Positions 33,234-42,469 of a stretch of DNA of 64,000 bases are shown here, in pieces. How positions within the stretch are numbered: position 1 is the first letter of the stretch; every line of letters begins with the position of its first letter. The notes below the pieces were generated by a model. That model saw only the letters and a list, made by a program, of their open reading frames with translations. It did not search any database and had not been told where the DNA came from. The stretch spans positions 124,001 through 188,000 of the forward strand of contig JALVSY010000016.1 in the NCBI GenBank assembly GCA_027036135.1. Direction: 5' to 3'. The position numbers were made by a program, and so were the translations under genes. This stretch comes from Pyrodictiaceae archaeon (GTDB lineage Archaea; Thermoproteota; Thermoprotei_A; Sulfolobales; Pyrodictiaceae).

Positions 33234-34394
33234 TCACCTCCTCTTTCTCACAATCTTCCGAATGGGCTCCAATCGCTGCTCACCAGTTCGTTCATCTACA
33301 ACCATTATTCTCTCCATGCATGATATGCAAGGATCAAAACTCGCAAGTATCACTGGCACATCAGATAACGTTGCATCACGATAGGCAAAGACGCTGTTTA
33401 GTATATTTGTAAAGCTAGGTGTTCTTATCCTCACCCTATAGGGGGTTCTCCCACCTCTGCTCACTACGTGATATATGAGCTCGCCTCGAGGAGCTTCGAC
33501 ACGAGATATAGCTTCTCCCGGCCTAAAGGTACGCGGAGGAATTCTTAGTGCGGCTATGGGGCCTTTTGGTAGTTTGTTAATTGCTTGTCTTATTATCTTT
33601 ATTGATTCAAGTGATTCTTCTAAACGTACAAGTACTCTAGCTAAGCAATCTCCTTCCTTACGAGTTACCATATTGAAGTCCACTTCGTCGTACCAAGCGT
33701 AGGGCGTGTCTTTTCTTACATCGATTCGTACTCCGGAGGCCCTAGCTGTTGGGCCGACTAAGCCGTATAAGAGGGCTTCATTATACTTAATCACGCCTAT
33801 GTCTTCGAGTCTAAGTCTTAGGAGTTTGTCGTTCTCGTAGACGTCCCTGTAGTATAGTATTCGTTTCTCGATATAGTCTAGGGCTCGCTTTATTTTCTCT
33901 ACGATTCCGTCATCGATGTCTCTTCGAACACCGCCTGGCCACACGTAGTCGGATAAAACTCGGTTGCCAGTAACAAGTTCTTTAAGCAACATTATCTTTT
34001 CCCTATCCCTCATTATGAGCATGAAGAGACTCTCAAAACCCAGTATTTCGGCCATTACGGCGGCAAGTAGCATGTGGCTGTGAAGTCTCTCCAGCTCCAT
34101 AGCTATGGTTCGTAGAGCAAGCGCTCTTTCAGGGAGCTTAATGTTGTTCAGTTTCTCAAGGGCTTGGACATAGCATGTTGCATGCATCAAGTTGCATATG
34201 CCGCATACACGGGTCGCTATATATAGTGTTTTTAGCCACGTGTTTCTCTCAGCCAGCCACTCGATGCCTCTATGATTGTAGCCAGTCACTATGTCTACTC
34301 CTACAACCTCCTCGCCACGGACACGGACACGTAGAAGTATCGGCTCATGGAGAGCGGGGTGTTGAGGGCCTACTGGTATTTCAATTACAGGCAT
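33234..34394 (-). CDS. Group 4 [NiFe] hydrogenase large subunit (NuoD/HycE-like) precursor
   Basis: Holds the H2-forming/oxidising centre. Both nickel motifs are intact: RVCGICNLMH (~62-71) and FDPCISCMER (~353-362), so four cysteines can bind NiFe(CN)2CO, unlike complex I NuoD. After the CxxCxxR there are 24 more residues (IMVVDERTGEQRLEPIRKIV...), the peptide that the HycI-type protease removes. NHRGIEWLAERNTWLKTLYI and the R-rich middle match HycE/EchE. The NuoC-like part is a separate gene. Confidence 0.94.
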   Translation of the reverse strand: MPVIEIPVGPQHPALHEPILLRVRVRGEEVVGVDIVTGYNHRGIEWLAERNTWLKTLYIATRVCGICNLMHATCYVQALEKLNNIKLPERALALRTIAMELERLHSHMLLAAVMAEILGFESLFMLIMRDREKIMLLKELVTGNRVLSDYVWPGGVRRDIDDGIVEKIKRALDYIEKRILYYRDVYENDKLLRLRLEDIGVIKYNEALLYGLVGPTARASGVRIDVRKDTPYAWYDEVDFNMVTRKEGDCLARVLVRLEESLESIKIIRQAINKLPKGPIAALRIPPRTFRPGEAISRVEAPRGELIYHVVSRGGRTPYRVRIRTPSFTNILNSVFAYRDATLSDVPVILASFDPCISCMERIMVVDERTGEQRLEPIRKIVRKRR

Positions 34395-34400
34395 TGTCTT

Positions 34401-34871
34401 TCACCCCTTCCTACTTGGAGAAGCCTGCTTAAGTAAGGGCTTCATTGTACCCATGTCTGGTGGCTTAAAGAAGCCGTCGCGAAGCCACTTATTGCCCCTA
34501 AACATTACGCCAAATAGGTCGTAGATCTCCTGCTCGTAAGGCTTAGCACCTGGGACAACCTCGATGAGGGACTCGGCAATCGGCTTATCTCTAGGAACAT
34601 GGGTTCTCGCATCTATTATTGATTTATGTTTTAGAGACCAGAAGAGATAGCGTAGCTCTATTACACCCTTGTCGGGATAATCTATAGCATTAATGCTCAT
34701 TAGGTAAACCTCTCTCTCAGTTTCATCTATGAGAGCTTTTGCGAAATCTACTATGTCGCCCTGTCTCTCTAGCATCACCTCATACCTGCTGGATTCGACT
34801 CGTTTAAGCTCTAATTCCTTATCCTTAAATTTCAGCCTCAGACTCAAGTCTCTCAGCCTCGATCCTTTCAT
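34401..34871 (-). CDS. NuoC-like (30 kDa) subunit of the hydrogenase complex
   Basis: Peripheral-arm structural subunit. The signature is VVPGAKPYEQEIYDLFGVMFRGN (~106-128), equivalent to the complex I 30-kDa motif ERExxDxxGIxFxGHPDLRR, with FFKPPD near the end. At 156 residues it has an N-terminal domain plus the conserved tail. The ORF overlaps the small-subunit gene by 47 bases; a start further in would reduce that. Confidence 0.88.
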   Translation of the reverse strand: MKGSRLRDLSLRLKFKDKELELKRVESSRYEVMLERQGDIVDFAKALIDETEREVYLMSINAIDYPDKGVIELRYLFWSLKHKSIIDARTHVPRDKPIAESLIEVVPGAKPYEQEIYDLFGVMFRGNKWLRDGFFKPPDMGTMKPLLKQASPSRKG

Positions 34872-35370
34872 GCTTGAGGAGCTTTACGATAGCCTCGATT
34901 ATGGCATCAGGTCTCGGAGGACAACCAGGTACATAGACGTCTACTGGAACCACTTTGTCGGCTCCACCAACGACGCTGTAGCTATGCCGAAACGCGTGCC
35001 CGCTTATCGCGCAAGTACCCACGGCGATAACGTACTTAGGATTAGGGGTCTGCTCATATAATCGCTTCAGCCTCTCGGCCGCTTTTTTGGTCAAGGCACC
35101 CGTCACGATAATGATATCTGCATGGCGCGGATTAGGGGCTAGCTTTACTCCGAAACGCTCTGGATCATAGAGAGGAGTAAGAGCTGCTAAAACCTCGATG
35201 TCGCAGCCATTGCATGCGCCGGTATTGAAGTGTAGTATCCATGGCGACCTTGAAATAAGCCTAACACTGTGTGGTGGTTTTTCTCTCCCGTTTTTCTCCA
35301 TACTATCCCCATTTTCAATATTTTTGTTACTTCTTTCTGATAACATGTAACCCGGCTCTGAGCGGGTCAA
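34825..35370 (-). CDS. [NiFe] hydrogenase small subunit (NuoB/HycG-like)
   Basis: Binds the [4Fe-4S] cluster nearest the active site. The cysteine pattern is group 4/NuoB-like: HFNTGACNGCDIEVLAAL (CxxC, ~51-56), VGTCAISG (~118) and VPGCPPRPDAI (~150). A charged 30-residue N-terminus precedes the domain. It overlaps the upstream NuoM-like gene by four bases. Confidence 0.93.
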   Translation of the reverse strand: MTRSEPGYMLSERSNKNIENGDSMEKNGREKPPHSVRLISRSPWILHFNTGACNGCDIEVLAALTPLYDPERFGVKLAPNPRHADIIIVTGALTKKAAERLKRLYEQTPNPKYVIAVGTCAISGHAFRHSYSVVGGADKVVPVDVYVPGCPPRPDAIIEAIVKLLKHERIEAERLESEAEI

Positions 35371-36746
35371 GGAAGCATCACTCCCAGAAGCGAGAAAATC
35401 GGGGCTGGAAGAACACCGACTACAATGGCTATAATCGCCAGAGTGAGAGGAATAAGTAGAAGTCTTCTCGGAGGCTCGCTAGGCAGACGACGAGGCGCTA
35501 TGACAACTGGTCTCCAGAATACGCGGAGCCAGTACCTAAGAGCATAGGCTGCTGCAAGGAATAACGCGATAACTAGTATTGCTATAGCTATCGGGTTTAA
35601 TGCAGCTTCGGCTAGGGCTATTATTACTGTTATTTCTCCCGGGAAGAGGGCAAAAACTGGTGCGCCTGCTAGGCTTAGGGCTGTAACGAATCCTATGAAT
35701 GCTGTCAATGGCATTGTTTTTGCATAAAGGCCCATATCCCGTATATTATCGCTTCCCGCTTGTTTAGTTAGTATTGATGCTAGGAGGAAGAATAAGGGTT
35801 TCACAATTCCATGGGCAAACATTATGTATAGCGCGCCTGCTGCAGCAAGCCTACTAAAGCTTACTAGCCCTGCGTACATGAAGCCGCCGTGGCTAATACT
35901 GCTATAAGATGCTATAAAGCCTAGACGACGCGCTAACAGCGCAGCCAATGCTCCTACGATTGCTGAAGTAGCGCCAAGCCAGAAACCAATGAATGCGGCA
36001 CTCTGAGGCAGATTAAGCCATTTTATGCTGTACAATAGCCTATAAAGACCATATGCCCCCGCACTAGTTACTATGCCAGAAATAATAGCTGCGCTCGAGC
36101 CAGGTAGAGAAGTGTATGTCCTGGGAAGCCAGGTATGAAACGGAAACACTCCAAGCTTTATTGCAAAAGCCACTAATATAAGCGAGAAAGCTACAAGCCC
36201 ATAACCTGTTCCAAGTACTGATGAGCCGAAGATCGCTGCTTTTTCTGATGCAAGTATACCTATCGCAACTAGGAGTAGTAGCGAACCTGCATGCATATAT
36301 ATGAAGAATTGTAATGCAATTCTCTTATCCCAGAGGTATACTAGGAAGGACGATGCTAGTAGCATTAGTTCCCAGAAAATGTAGAATAGAGTCAGACTAT
36401 AGGCATAGGCTAGCCCTATCATGGTAAAGTGTATAGATGTTATTGCTAGTCCAAGCTGCTCTCTCTCCTCCTTCAGCGTCCTAGCAGCCACGAGAGCAGC
36501 TGCAGAGACTATTCCGCTGAGTAATACTAAGAGAGCGGATGCGCCGTCAGCAGCTATGCACATAGGTAGGCCTAGTTGCTTTAACCAATAATAGCAGTAG
36601 GATCCTCCTTTATAGCCTAGTATTCCTAGTAAAGTAGACAGAATAATGAGTATCACAGTTGCTCTTAGCTTATTGTAGATGCTTGTCACTATAGCTAAGA
36701 GCGCCACCGCCATAGAGGCCACGAACCATATTAATGCGTCTAGCAT
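35367..36746 (-). CDS. Antiporter-like membrane subunit (NuoM/MrpD type)
   Basis: One of three ion-pumping-type subunits. About 13-14 hydrophobic helices. Key residues are the helix-5 glutamate in LFYIFWELMLLASS (~130) and the lysine in AFAIKLGVFPFHTWLP (~200), followed by a broken-helix region with the later lysine/histidine in FAHGIVKPLFFLLA (~312). These are the proton-path residues of the antiporter family. Six bases from the upstream gene. Confidence 0.9.
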   Translation of the reverse strand: MLDALIWFVASMAVALLAIVTSIYNKLRATVILIILSTLLGILGYKGGSYCYYWLKQLGLPMCIAADGASALLVLLSGIVSAAALVAARTLKEEREQLGLAITSIHFTMIGLAYAYSLTLFYIFWELMLLASSFLVYLWDKRIALQFFIYMHAGSLLLLVAIGILASEKAAIFGSSVLGTGYGLVAFSLILVAFAIKLGVFPFHTWLPRTYTSLPGSSAAIISGIVTSAGAYGLYRLLYSIKWLNLPQSAAFIGFWLGATSAIVGALAALLARRLGFIASYSSISHGGFMYAGLVSFSRLAAAGALYIMFAHGIVKPLFFLLASILTKQAGSDNIRDMGLYAKTMPLTAFIGFVTALSLAGAPVFALFPGEITVIIALAEAALNPIAIAILVIALFLAAAYALRYWLRVFWRPVVIAPRRLPSEPPRRLLLIPLTLAIIAIVVGVLPAPIFSLLGVMLP

Positions 36747-36752
36747 TCCCTG

Positions 36753-38024
36753 TCACCCTATGAGATTGATTATCCCTGGATAGAGGCCTAGGAAGAGGAG
36801 AATTATGACATATATTAGAGAGAAAATATTATATCCTTTCAATATAGAGTCGCGGTTAAGACTCATCAAGTACCTCATTACATAAGCCGCCGCCACCAGG
36901 AAAAAGAAGCTAGCAGTAACTGCCATCCATGGATATCCTATTCTAGCAAAGAATGTTATTACTGAAAGCTTCGCAGTAAACCCGTAAAATGGCGGAAGCC
37001 CCATTAAGCTAAGCAAAGCTGGCACAATCGAACCAATAGTATCCTTATCCTTTACAGAGGCGAGTGCTAGAGCTAATGCCATATTACTTGACGTTATAAA
37101 GTATACCACAACATTGAAAGACACTATACCGCTAAGCGCACAAGCAACTCCAAGGAGTAATGTATAGCCAGCATCGCTCACCATGCTAAAGCCAAGCATT
37201 CTTCGTACACTTAACTGCACCAATGCCGAGAACTCGCCAATAGCCATACTAGCCGCAGCTAGTATGGCGAGAACCCAGGCAAGTATTAGTCCCATTGCCT
37301 TGGCCGCACTTATTAGTCTAAAGAACACGTAAAGGGTAGGGGCATCAACAAGGAGTATAGCTAGCGTTATTCCGACTATGGGTGCGTTAGCAGCCACGTC
37401 GGGCAGCCATGGATGGAATGGTGCAAGGCCCACCTCTAATGCGAGGCCCGTTATTAGGAAGATGAGCCCAAATACTAGGCTTGGGGTTGTTACACTGATA
37501 TCTGTAAGGCTATAGACGTGATTTGAAACGAGCAATGCTGTTCCAGCTATTACTAGCGCTCCTGCGAGTATTGACGTAAAGAAGTACTTCACAGCAGCCT
37601 CTTCGGAGCCCTTATAGCTGAGATATATGCCTGTAAGCGATAAAGCTCCAAGCTCTAACCCTAGAATCAGTATTGCCGGGTTAATAGATAAGGTTATTAT
37701 TATACCTGCATACATAGTCCAGGGTATGAGGGGGGCAACTACATGATCTATTTCGCGCCAGAGCATTGCTATAATAAGGCTAGATGATACTAAGAGGAGT
37801 ACAAGCATAGCAATACTATGCTTGTCGAAGCCGAGAAGGGGTAAACCATTAACAGTAATGACTCCGCCTCTCTGTGTAACTAGAAGTACTGCTACTAATA
37901 TTAGTGCAATAAGCGATGACATGGTTGATGTAAGTTTCTTGTCTCGTAGTAGCATCGATATAAGTGAACACAGTACTACTATGAGCGTAAGCGTGATTAG
38001 AGAGGCCTCTGGTCCAAGCATCAC
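36753..38024 (-). CDS. Antiporter-like membrane subunit (NuoN type)
   Basis: Membrane protein of 423 residues with about 12-13 helices. NuoN-like landmarks are ILILGLELGALSLTGIYLSYKGSEEAAVKYFF (~118-150) and GLALEVGLAPFHPWLPDVAANAP (~197-219). In bacterial NuoN the latter reads FKLSLVPFHLW with a pumping lysine; here that residue is glutamate. The rest of the channel, with KDKDTIGSIVPALLSLMGLPPFYGFTAK, is conserved. It lies between the NuoL- and NuoM-like genes. Confidence 0.85.
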   Translation of the reverse strand: MMLGPEASLITLTLIVVLCSLISMLLRDKKLTSTMSSLIALILVAVLLVTQRGGVITVNGLPLLGFDKHSIAMLVLLLVSSSLIIAMLWREIDHVVAPLIPWTMYAGIIITLSINPAILILGLELGALSLTGIYLSYKGSEEAAVKYFFTSILAGALVIAGTALLVSNHVYSLTDISVTTPSLVFGLIFLITGLALEVGLAPFHPWLPDVAANAPIVGITLAILLVDAPTLYVFFRLISAAKAMGLILAWVLAILAAASMAIGEFSALVQLSVRRMLGFSMVSDAGYTLLLGVACALSGIVSFNVVVYFITSSNMALALALASVKDKDTIGSIVPALLSLMGLPPFYGFTAKLSVITFFARIGYPWMAVTASFFFLVAAAYVMRYLMSLNRDSILKGYNIFSLIYVIILLFLGLYPGIINLIG

Positions 38025-38028
38025 ATTC

Positions 38029-39849
38029 TCACCTTAAGAGCGCAAAGGCTGCTATTACGAGGAGAACCATACCAAGAGCGTAAAGTGCATAATACGCACT
38101 CATTCTTCCACTTCTCCTCGGCACTATGGCTTCAAGCTCACTAACAATTATTTTGATGGAATTATCTAGACCTACGTCAACTACGCGTAGCATACCTATC
38201 CCGAGCAGAGTAAAGACGAAGCGCAGCGATGGTACAAGATAATCTACGTAAAACCTATCAATGTAGAAGCCTTCTAGAAGCGTTGAGTAAATATATCTTG
38301 GCACTAAGAGCCTTCTTCTATAAGCCTCAACTACTAGTACTATACCGGTTATTGCCAGCGCTAAGGCTATGCCTATGAAGGCTATATTTGTGCTTAAATG
38401 AAGCCCCGGCCCTATTAAGATGGGTGATGCAAGCGTCAAGAACGAGAGAACTAAGAGAGCAGTTGCCATGGGTACTGGTACTCTCGTTATAGCCTCAATG
38501 CCTTCTTTTCTGGGCCTGGCCAATACTAGGTAGTAGAATAGTTTGAAGCTGTAGGCAGCAGTAATGAGCGAAGTTACTAGTAATACTATGGAGGCGGAAA
38601 GAGAGACTTTACTTACGAATATTATGAGTTCATCCTTTGTCCAGAAGCCATTGAACGGTGGAATACCTGCAAGTGCCATAGTACCGCAGAACAAGCTGAG
38701 GGCAAGAATAGGTGATTTACGTGCAACTCCCATAGTGCGTCTGAGATCTCTTGCTGTCTCGGGGCCGAGTAGGGGCTCTAGCTCATGTATTACTACTCCT
38801 ACGCAGAGGAATAGTAGGGCCTTGAATACCGCATGGCTTATGACGTGGCCTAGCGCGGTATCAACGCTACCTATAATCGCGAGTGCTGCTCCTAGCGCAG
38901 TAAATATGTAGCCTAGTTGGCTTATAGTTGAGTATGCTAGCAGTCTCTTAGCATCATATTGTGCTAGTGCTGAGAGAGCAGCATAGAGAGCCGTTATTGC
39001 ACCAACCCACATAACTATGCTGGGTAGGTACGTTGATGCAATAAGCGGTGAGAGTAATAAAGCGAGCCTCGCTATAAGATAGACGCCTGCTTTAACCATT
39101 GTAGCTGCGTGTATTAGTGCTGATACTGGTGTTGGGCCCTCCATTGCGTCTGGTAGCCATACATGGAGCGGAAGCTGCGCGCTTTTCGCAATAGCTCCTA
39201 TGAGAGCTGAGGCGAAGAACACCGAGGCTACATGAGGCGACGTCTCCTTGAGTGCTATAAGGCTTAATGTATGTGTATGTATGTAAGTATATGCTATTCC
39301 TGCAAGGAAAACTACGTCACCTAACCTTGTTGTGACAAAGGCCTTTACTCCTGCTATGCCAGCTCTCGGGCGCTCGTAGTAATGACCTATTAAGGTGAAG
39401 CTGCATAGCCCTACACCTTCCCAGAATGCATAGAGCGCGGCTATGTTGTTGGTCAGTACGAGGCCCTGCATTGATGCTATGAATAAGAGCATGAAGGCAT
39501 AGTACCTTGCATAACCAGGGTCTCTTTCCATGTAGCTTACGGAATAGAGTATGACCAGGAATCCTATTAGACCGATAATTATGCTAAAGATTTTGGAGAG
39601 GTCATCAACTACTATGCTGAAGACGGCCTTGGCTGGGATAAAGGGAGTGTATATCGAGGCTACATTGTAGACTCCTTCAAGGCCGCTTCGATAGAGCAGT
39701 ATTGAGGCTATAAGTACGACAAAGGATGCGCTAAGCGCTACTAGCTCAGATGCGCGACGCCCTATCACTCTGCCAAGGACTAGTGCTAAGGGCGTCGCCA
39801 ATAATGGTAAGAATACGAGTAATCCCAGATAATCAGCTGGACTCATCAC
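38029..39849 (-). CDS. Antiporter-like membrane subunit (NuoL type)
   Basis: The largest pump-like subunit at 606 residues, ~16 helices, including the C-terminal lateral-helix extension typical of NuoL. Diagnostic text: ALYAFWEGVGLCSFTLIGHYY (helix-5 glutamate, ~143), IGAIAKSAQLPLHVWLPDAM (~225) and GPTPVSALIHAATMVKAGVYL. KDELI in the later half marks the distal lysine region. It overlaps the NuoK-like gene by 17 bases. Confidence 0.94.
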   Translation of the reverse strand: MMSPADYLGLLVFLPLLATPLALVLGRVIGRRASELVALSASFVVLIASILLYRSGLEGVYNVASIYTPFIPAKAVFSIVVDDLSKIFSIIIGLIGFLVILYSVSYMERDPGYARYYAFMLLFIASMQGLVLTNNIAALYAFWEGVGLCSFTLIGHYYERPRAGIAGVKAFVTTRLGDVVFLAGIAYTYIHTHTLSLIALKETSPHVASVFFASALIGAIAKSAQLPLHVWLPDAMEGPTPVSALIHAATMVKAGVYLIARLALLLSPLIASTYLPSIVMWVGAITALYAALSALAQYDAKRLLAYSTISQLGYIFTALGAALAIIGSVDTALGHVISHAVFKALLFLCVGVVIHELEPLLGPETARDLRRTMGVARKSPILALSLFCGTMALAGIPPFNGFWTKDELIIFVSKVSLSASIVLLVTSLITAAYSFKLFYYLVLARPRKEGIEAITRVPVPMATALLVLSFLTLASPILIGPGLHLSTNIAFIGIALALAITGIVLVVEAYRRRLLVPRYIYSTLLEGFYIDRFYVDYLVPSLRFVFTLLGIGMLRVVDVGLDNSIKIIVSELEAIVPRRSGRMSAYYALYALGMVLLVIAAFALLR

Positions 39850-40138
39850 GGCTTCTCACCTCCTCGGAGAAAGCATCTATAGTCGTGACACCTCTCCTCC
39901 GCGAAGCGGAGAAAGCGACGGCAGCCGCGATGCCCGCCATTACGGTTTCAATGAGGGCTAGGAACACATAGAGCCCTGTATCACCGCCTACAAGGACTAT
40001 GGATGCTGTGGCTGCTCCAGATACAAGTTCGATACCGATAAGTACCCTAAGAAATGAACTATAACGCGTAAGTGTGACTAAGCCAGCCCCTATTAATACA
40101 CCTATCACTGTAGCATAGAGCGGACAAGCCCCGGTCAC
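39833..40138 (-). CDS. NuoK-like (HyfE/MrpC type) membrane subunit
   Basis: Three-helix protein of 101 residues. LRVLIGIELVSGAATASIVLVGG (~30-52) carries the glutamate of helix 2, and LIETVMAGIAAAVAFSASRRRG carries the second glutamate in helix 3, the two proton-path residues of NuoK. It overlaps its neighbours by 4 and 17 bases. A distant MrpC-like origin is equally compatible. Confidence 0.85.
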   Translation of the reverse strand: MTGACPLYATVIGVLIGAGLVTLTRYSSFLRVLIGIELVSGAATASIVLVGGDTGLYVFLALIETVMAGIAAAVAFSASRRRGVTTIDAFSEEVRSRDESS

Positions 40139-40566
40139 GCCAGGTCACCTCGTTGTAAAAGCACTCTTACCAGGAGAAACGCGACAAGAACAATTATCGA
40201 TGATAACCCGACAAGGACGGCGCCTAACCTAGTAACGGGGCTAGGCGTGCTACACGTGAAGCGTGACGAGATTATAGCGAAGGTTAGAATAATTACAATT
40301 GCTGCAAAGATGCCAGCAATCGGCATGGCACCTAGCTCTCTGCCGGCAAGCCTAGGGGCTAGGAACATTATTGCAGCAGTAAAACCAGCTACTAATGAGA
40401 TCTGCATGATAGCTGCCGCATAGGCTCCTATGTTGAGCATGAGCAGTGCTAGGGAGATTAGTGCAACACTAGTAGCTATTATAGCTGCTTCATCACGGTT
40501 AGCCAAGGAGGCATAGACAGCTGATATAATTGCTATAAAGCCTATGAGCAAGCTGACTGCGCTCAT
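40135..40566 (-). CDS. NuoJ-like membrane subunit
   Basis: Four to five helices in 143 residues. The helix-3-like GAYAAAIMQISLVAGFTAAIMFLAP (~47-71) matches the NuoJ region where helix 3 has a pi-bulge, and the C-terminal helix STIVLVAFLLVRVLL fits. Sequence similarity is weak, so the name rests largely on its place between NuoH- and NuoK-like genes. Confidence 0.75.
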   Translation of the reverse strand: MSAVSLLIGFIAIISAVYASLANRDEAAIIATSVALISLALLMLNIGAYAAAIMQISLVAGFTAAIMFLAPRLAGRELGAMPIAGIFAAIVIILTFAIISSRFTCSTPSPVTRLGAVLVGLSSIIVLVAFLLVRVLLQRGDLA

Positions 40567-41531
40567 GAGGCAGCACCTCCTAGCATTAGTGATAGGAAGG
40601 CTATGAGGATCGATAGGGGTACTAGGTAGCCCCAGGAGAGCTTAATCATGTCCTTGAGTCTTATACGGGGTGTTGATGCATCAACAATTATTGATAAAAA
40701 TGCTATAACTAAGCCTATAGCGAGTAAGCTTATGACGGCAAAGACTCCTTGAGAGGGCTGTGGAGCTAGCAATAGGGATACGTAGAAGAGAAGAGCCGTT
40801 ACACCATGGACCTCGTGACCTAGTCTCATGAATGCTAGTTTTCTCCCGGAAAATTCGGCTTCAAATCCACCAGCTACCTCGGTTTCGGCTTCAGCTATTG
40901 TGAAGGGATCTTCTCCCAAATCCGCTTGAACTAGAATGAAACCTACTAGAAGAGCGAGGAGCCAGAGGGGGAAGAGGAAAGGCTTATGCGCTAATCCTTC
41001 CCAAAGCTTGGCCCTAATAACATCCATGTCTAGGGAACCTGTGGTGGCATACGCGACGCCTACAAGGCTTATCAAGCCTATATCATAGCTCATTAAGAGT
41101 CCTATGAACCTAAGCCCACCGATGACACTATATGGGCTTCTAGTAGATAGTGATGCAAGGCCGAGAAGTGCTGCTGCTAAAGAGAGACAAACAGGTATCA
41201 ATAAAGCGTTATAGCCTATATCTCCTAGGCCGCCGAGCCCCCAAGGCAGAAGGAGACATGCAAAAGCAGCAAGACTTATACTCCAAACAAGTGCTGCAGC
41301 AGCAACTGCTTCGTGCATTGTAAGTGGAGTTATGTCTTCCTTTCCAAGGAGCTTCACTATGTCTATGAGAGGCTGGGCAAATCCTCGGAGTCCCGTGTAG
41401 GTAGGTCCCATTCTATTCTGCATACGTGCCTCAATTTTACGCTTCAAAGCTTCAAAGCTCAGAGCAAGAGAAACAGCTGTCAACAAGCCCGGATATATTA
41501 GAGCGCTCACAAATAGCTCAAGAACGTTCAT
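40563..41531 (-). CDS. NuoH-like (HycD) membrane subunit
   Basis: Anchors the hydrophilic arm and forms the first proton entry. Diagnostic: ALKRKIEARMQNRMGPTYTGL (~28-48), QPLIDIVKLLGKEDITP and DPFTIAEAETEVAGGFEAEFSGRKLAF (~210-236) with the family's acidic loop. 322 residues, eight helices. A 14-base overlap with the NuoA-like gene. Confidence 0.94.
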   Translation of the reverse strand: MNVLELFVSALIYPGLLTAVSLALSFEALKRKIEARMQNRMGPTYTGLRGFAQPLIDIVKLLGKEDITPLTMHEAVAAAALVWSISLAAFACLLLPWGLGGLGDIGYNALLIPVCLSLAAALLGLASLSTRSPYSVIGGLRFIGLLMSYDIGLISLVGVAYATTGSLDMDVIRAKLWEGLAHKPFLFPLWLLALLVGFILVQADLGEDPFTIAEAETEVAGGFEAEFSGRKLAFMRLGHEVHGVTALLFYVSLLLAPQPSQGVFAVISLLAIGLVIAFLSIIVDASTPRIRLKDMIKLSWGYLVPLSILIAFLSLMLGGAAS

Positions 41532-41844
41532 ACTTCCTCCCCGCGACTAATAGGGGAGGGACAAAAGCCACTACAAGCAATGGGAGCAAAGCGAGCCTAT
41601 CCCGGGTAGCGCAGAAGAACGACGCTATGGGCACCGACTCCGCTATGGCAAATACTACCAATACTATGGGGTACGGTGGGTCAAGGCTCTTAGCTTCCTG
41701 GCCTTTTTCACCACATGCATAAGGTAGTGTAGCTTCTCCCCGTCTCCTAGGTCTAGGGGCTAGTATGAATGCTGCTATGTAGTACGCAGTGGATGCTATT
41801 AATATTAGCGTGAAAGCAGCGAGATAGTAAAAATACTGGGCCAA
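41518..41844 (-). CDS. NuoA-like membrane subunit, first gene of the hydrogenase operon
   Basis: Three-helix protein of 108 residues. The loop LPYACGEKGQEAKSLDPPYPIVLVVFAIAES matches the NuoA pattern of a conserved cysteine after helix 1 and an acidic residue in helix 2. NuoA is a complex I hallmark, and most energy-converting hydrogenases I know of have no counterpart. TTG start, preceded by gggaaaggg. Confidence 0.85.
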   Translation of the reverse strand: MAQYFYYLAAFTLILIASTAYYIAAFILAPRPRRRGEATLPYACGEKGQEAKSLDPPYPIVLVVFAIAESVPIASFFCATRDRLALLPLLVVAFVPPLLVAGRKYERS

Positions 41845-41877
41845 AACCCTTTCCCATTATTAATAGGAATAATTACG

Positions 41878-41892
41878 TTCTATTTATTTATT
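41878..41892 (-). promoter_or_regulatory. TATA-like box of the hydrogenase operon
   Basis: The minus strand reads aataaataaatagaa, 34-48 bases before the TTG of the NuoA-like gene, in a 148-base A/T-rich gap. No other promoter-like island is visible before hycI, so one long transcript from here is likely. Confidence 0.5.
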
Positions 41893-41992
41893 GCACCGTT
41901 CACACCAAGAATGGTACTCGCCTACCATACGTACATAATAAAACTTATTCACTGTTATTTTAGTGTACAAGGAAAATAACTAAAGCATAATC

Positions 41993-42469
41993 TTAAGGAA
42001 TTATTGGGCCTGCGTCTGGATAGCCTTGCCTTCGCCCTGTGCCTGCTCGTCTCGTTAATTCCTCGGGGTTTCTTAGCAATAGGTAAAGGTTTTCGGCGTG
42101 CTTTTTTGCCCTATCCACGGCTATTCTGTACAATTCTTTTTCGCTGCTGGTCTCGTCCTCGTGCACTGTTACATCTATTATTGGTTTCTCTAGCTCTAGC
42201 TCAACTAGCTGTATCGCGAGGGAGTAGACTGCATAACTGATTTTGTCGGTGAGGCTCTTCCCTACCCAGCCGAAGACGATGCCCGCCTCGCATTCCTGCT
42301 CCTTCATGAGCCGCTTTATCGCCACGGGTATGTCCTTGATCCCGGGCACTGTTCTTCGCACTATTACTGCGTCAGGCATAAGTAGCTGAAGAGTCTCGAT
42401 CGCGTGTTTAGCCATGTCTACTCTAGCAAAGGTTGTATCTACAATACAGATCTTCGCCAAGGTTCTCAA
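41993..42469 (-). CDS. ribC: Riboflavin synthase, archaeal type
   Basis: Converts two lumazines to riboflavin and ribitylaminouracil. The archaeal enzyme is related to RibH, not to bacterial RibE. Seen: KICIVDTTFARVDMAKHAIETL (~7-28), VIVRRTVPGIKDIPVAIKRLM (~35-55) and AGIVFGWVGKSLTDKISY (~62-79). 158 residues, typical. The start (TTG) lies 47 bases inside the ribB coding region; a TTG three codons later would make this 38. Confidence 0.93.
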   Translation of the reverse strand: MRTLAKICIVDTTFARVDMAKHAIETLQLLMPDAVIVRRTVPGIKDIPVAIKRLMKEQECEAGIVFGWVGKSLTDKISYAVYSLAIQLVELELEKPIIDVTVHEDETSSEKELYRIAVDRAKKHAENLYLLLRNPEELTRRAGTGRRQGYPDAGPIIP

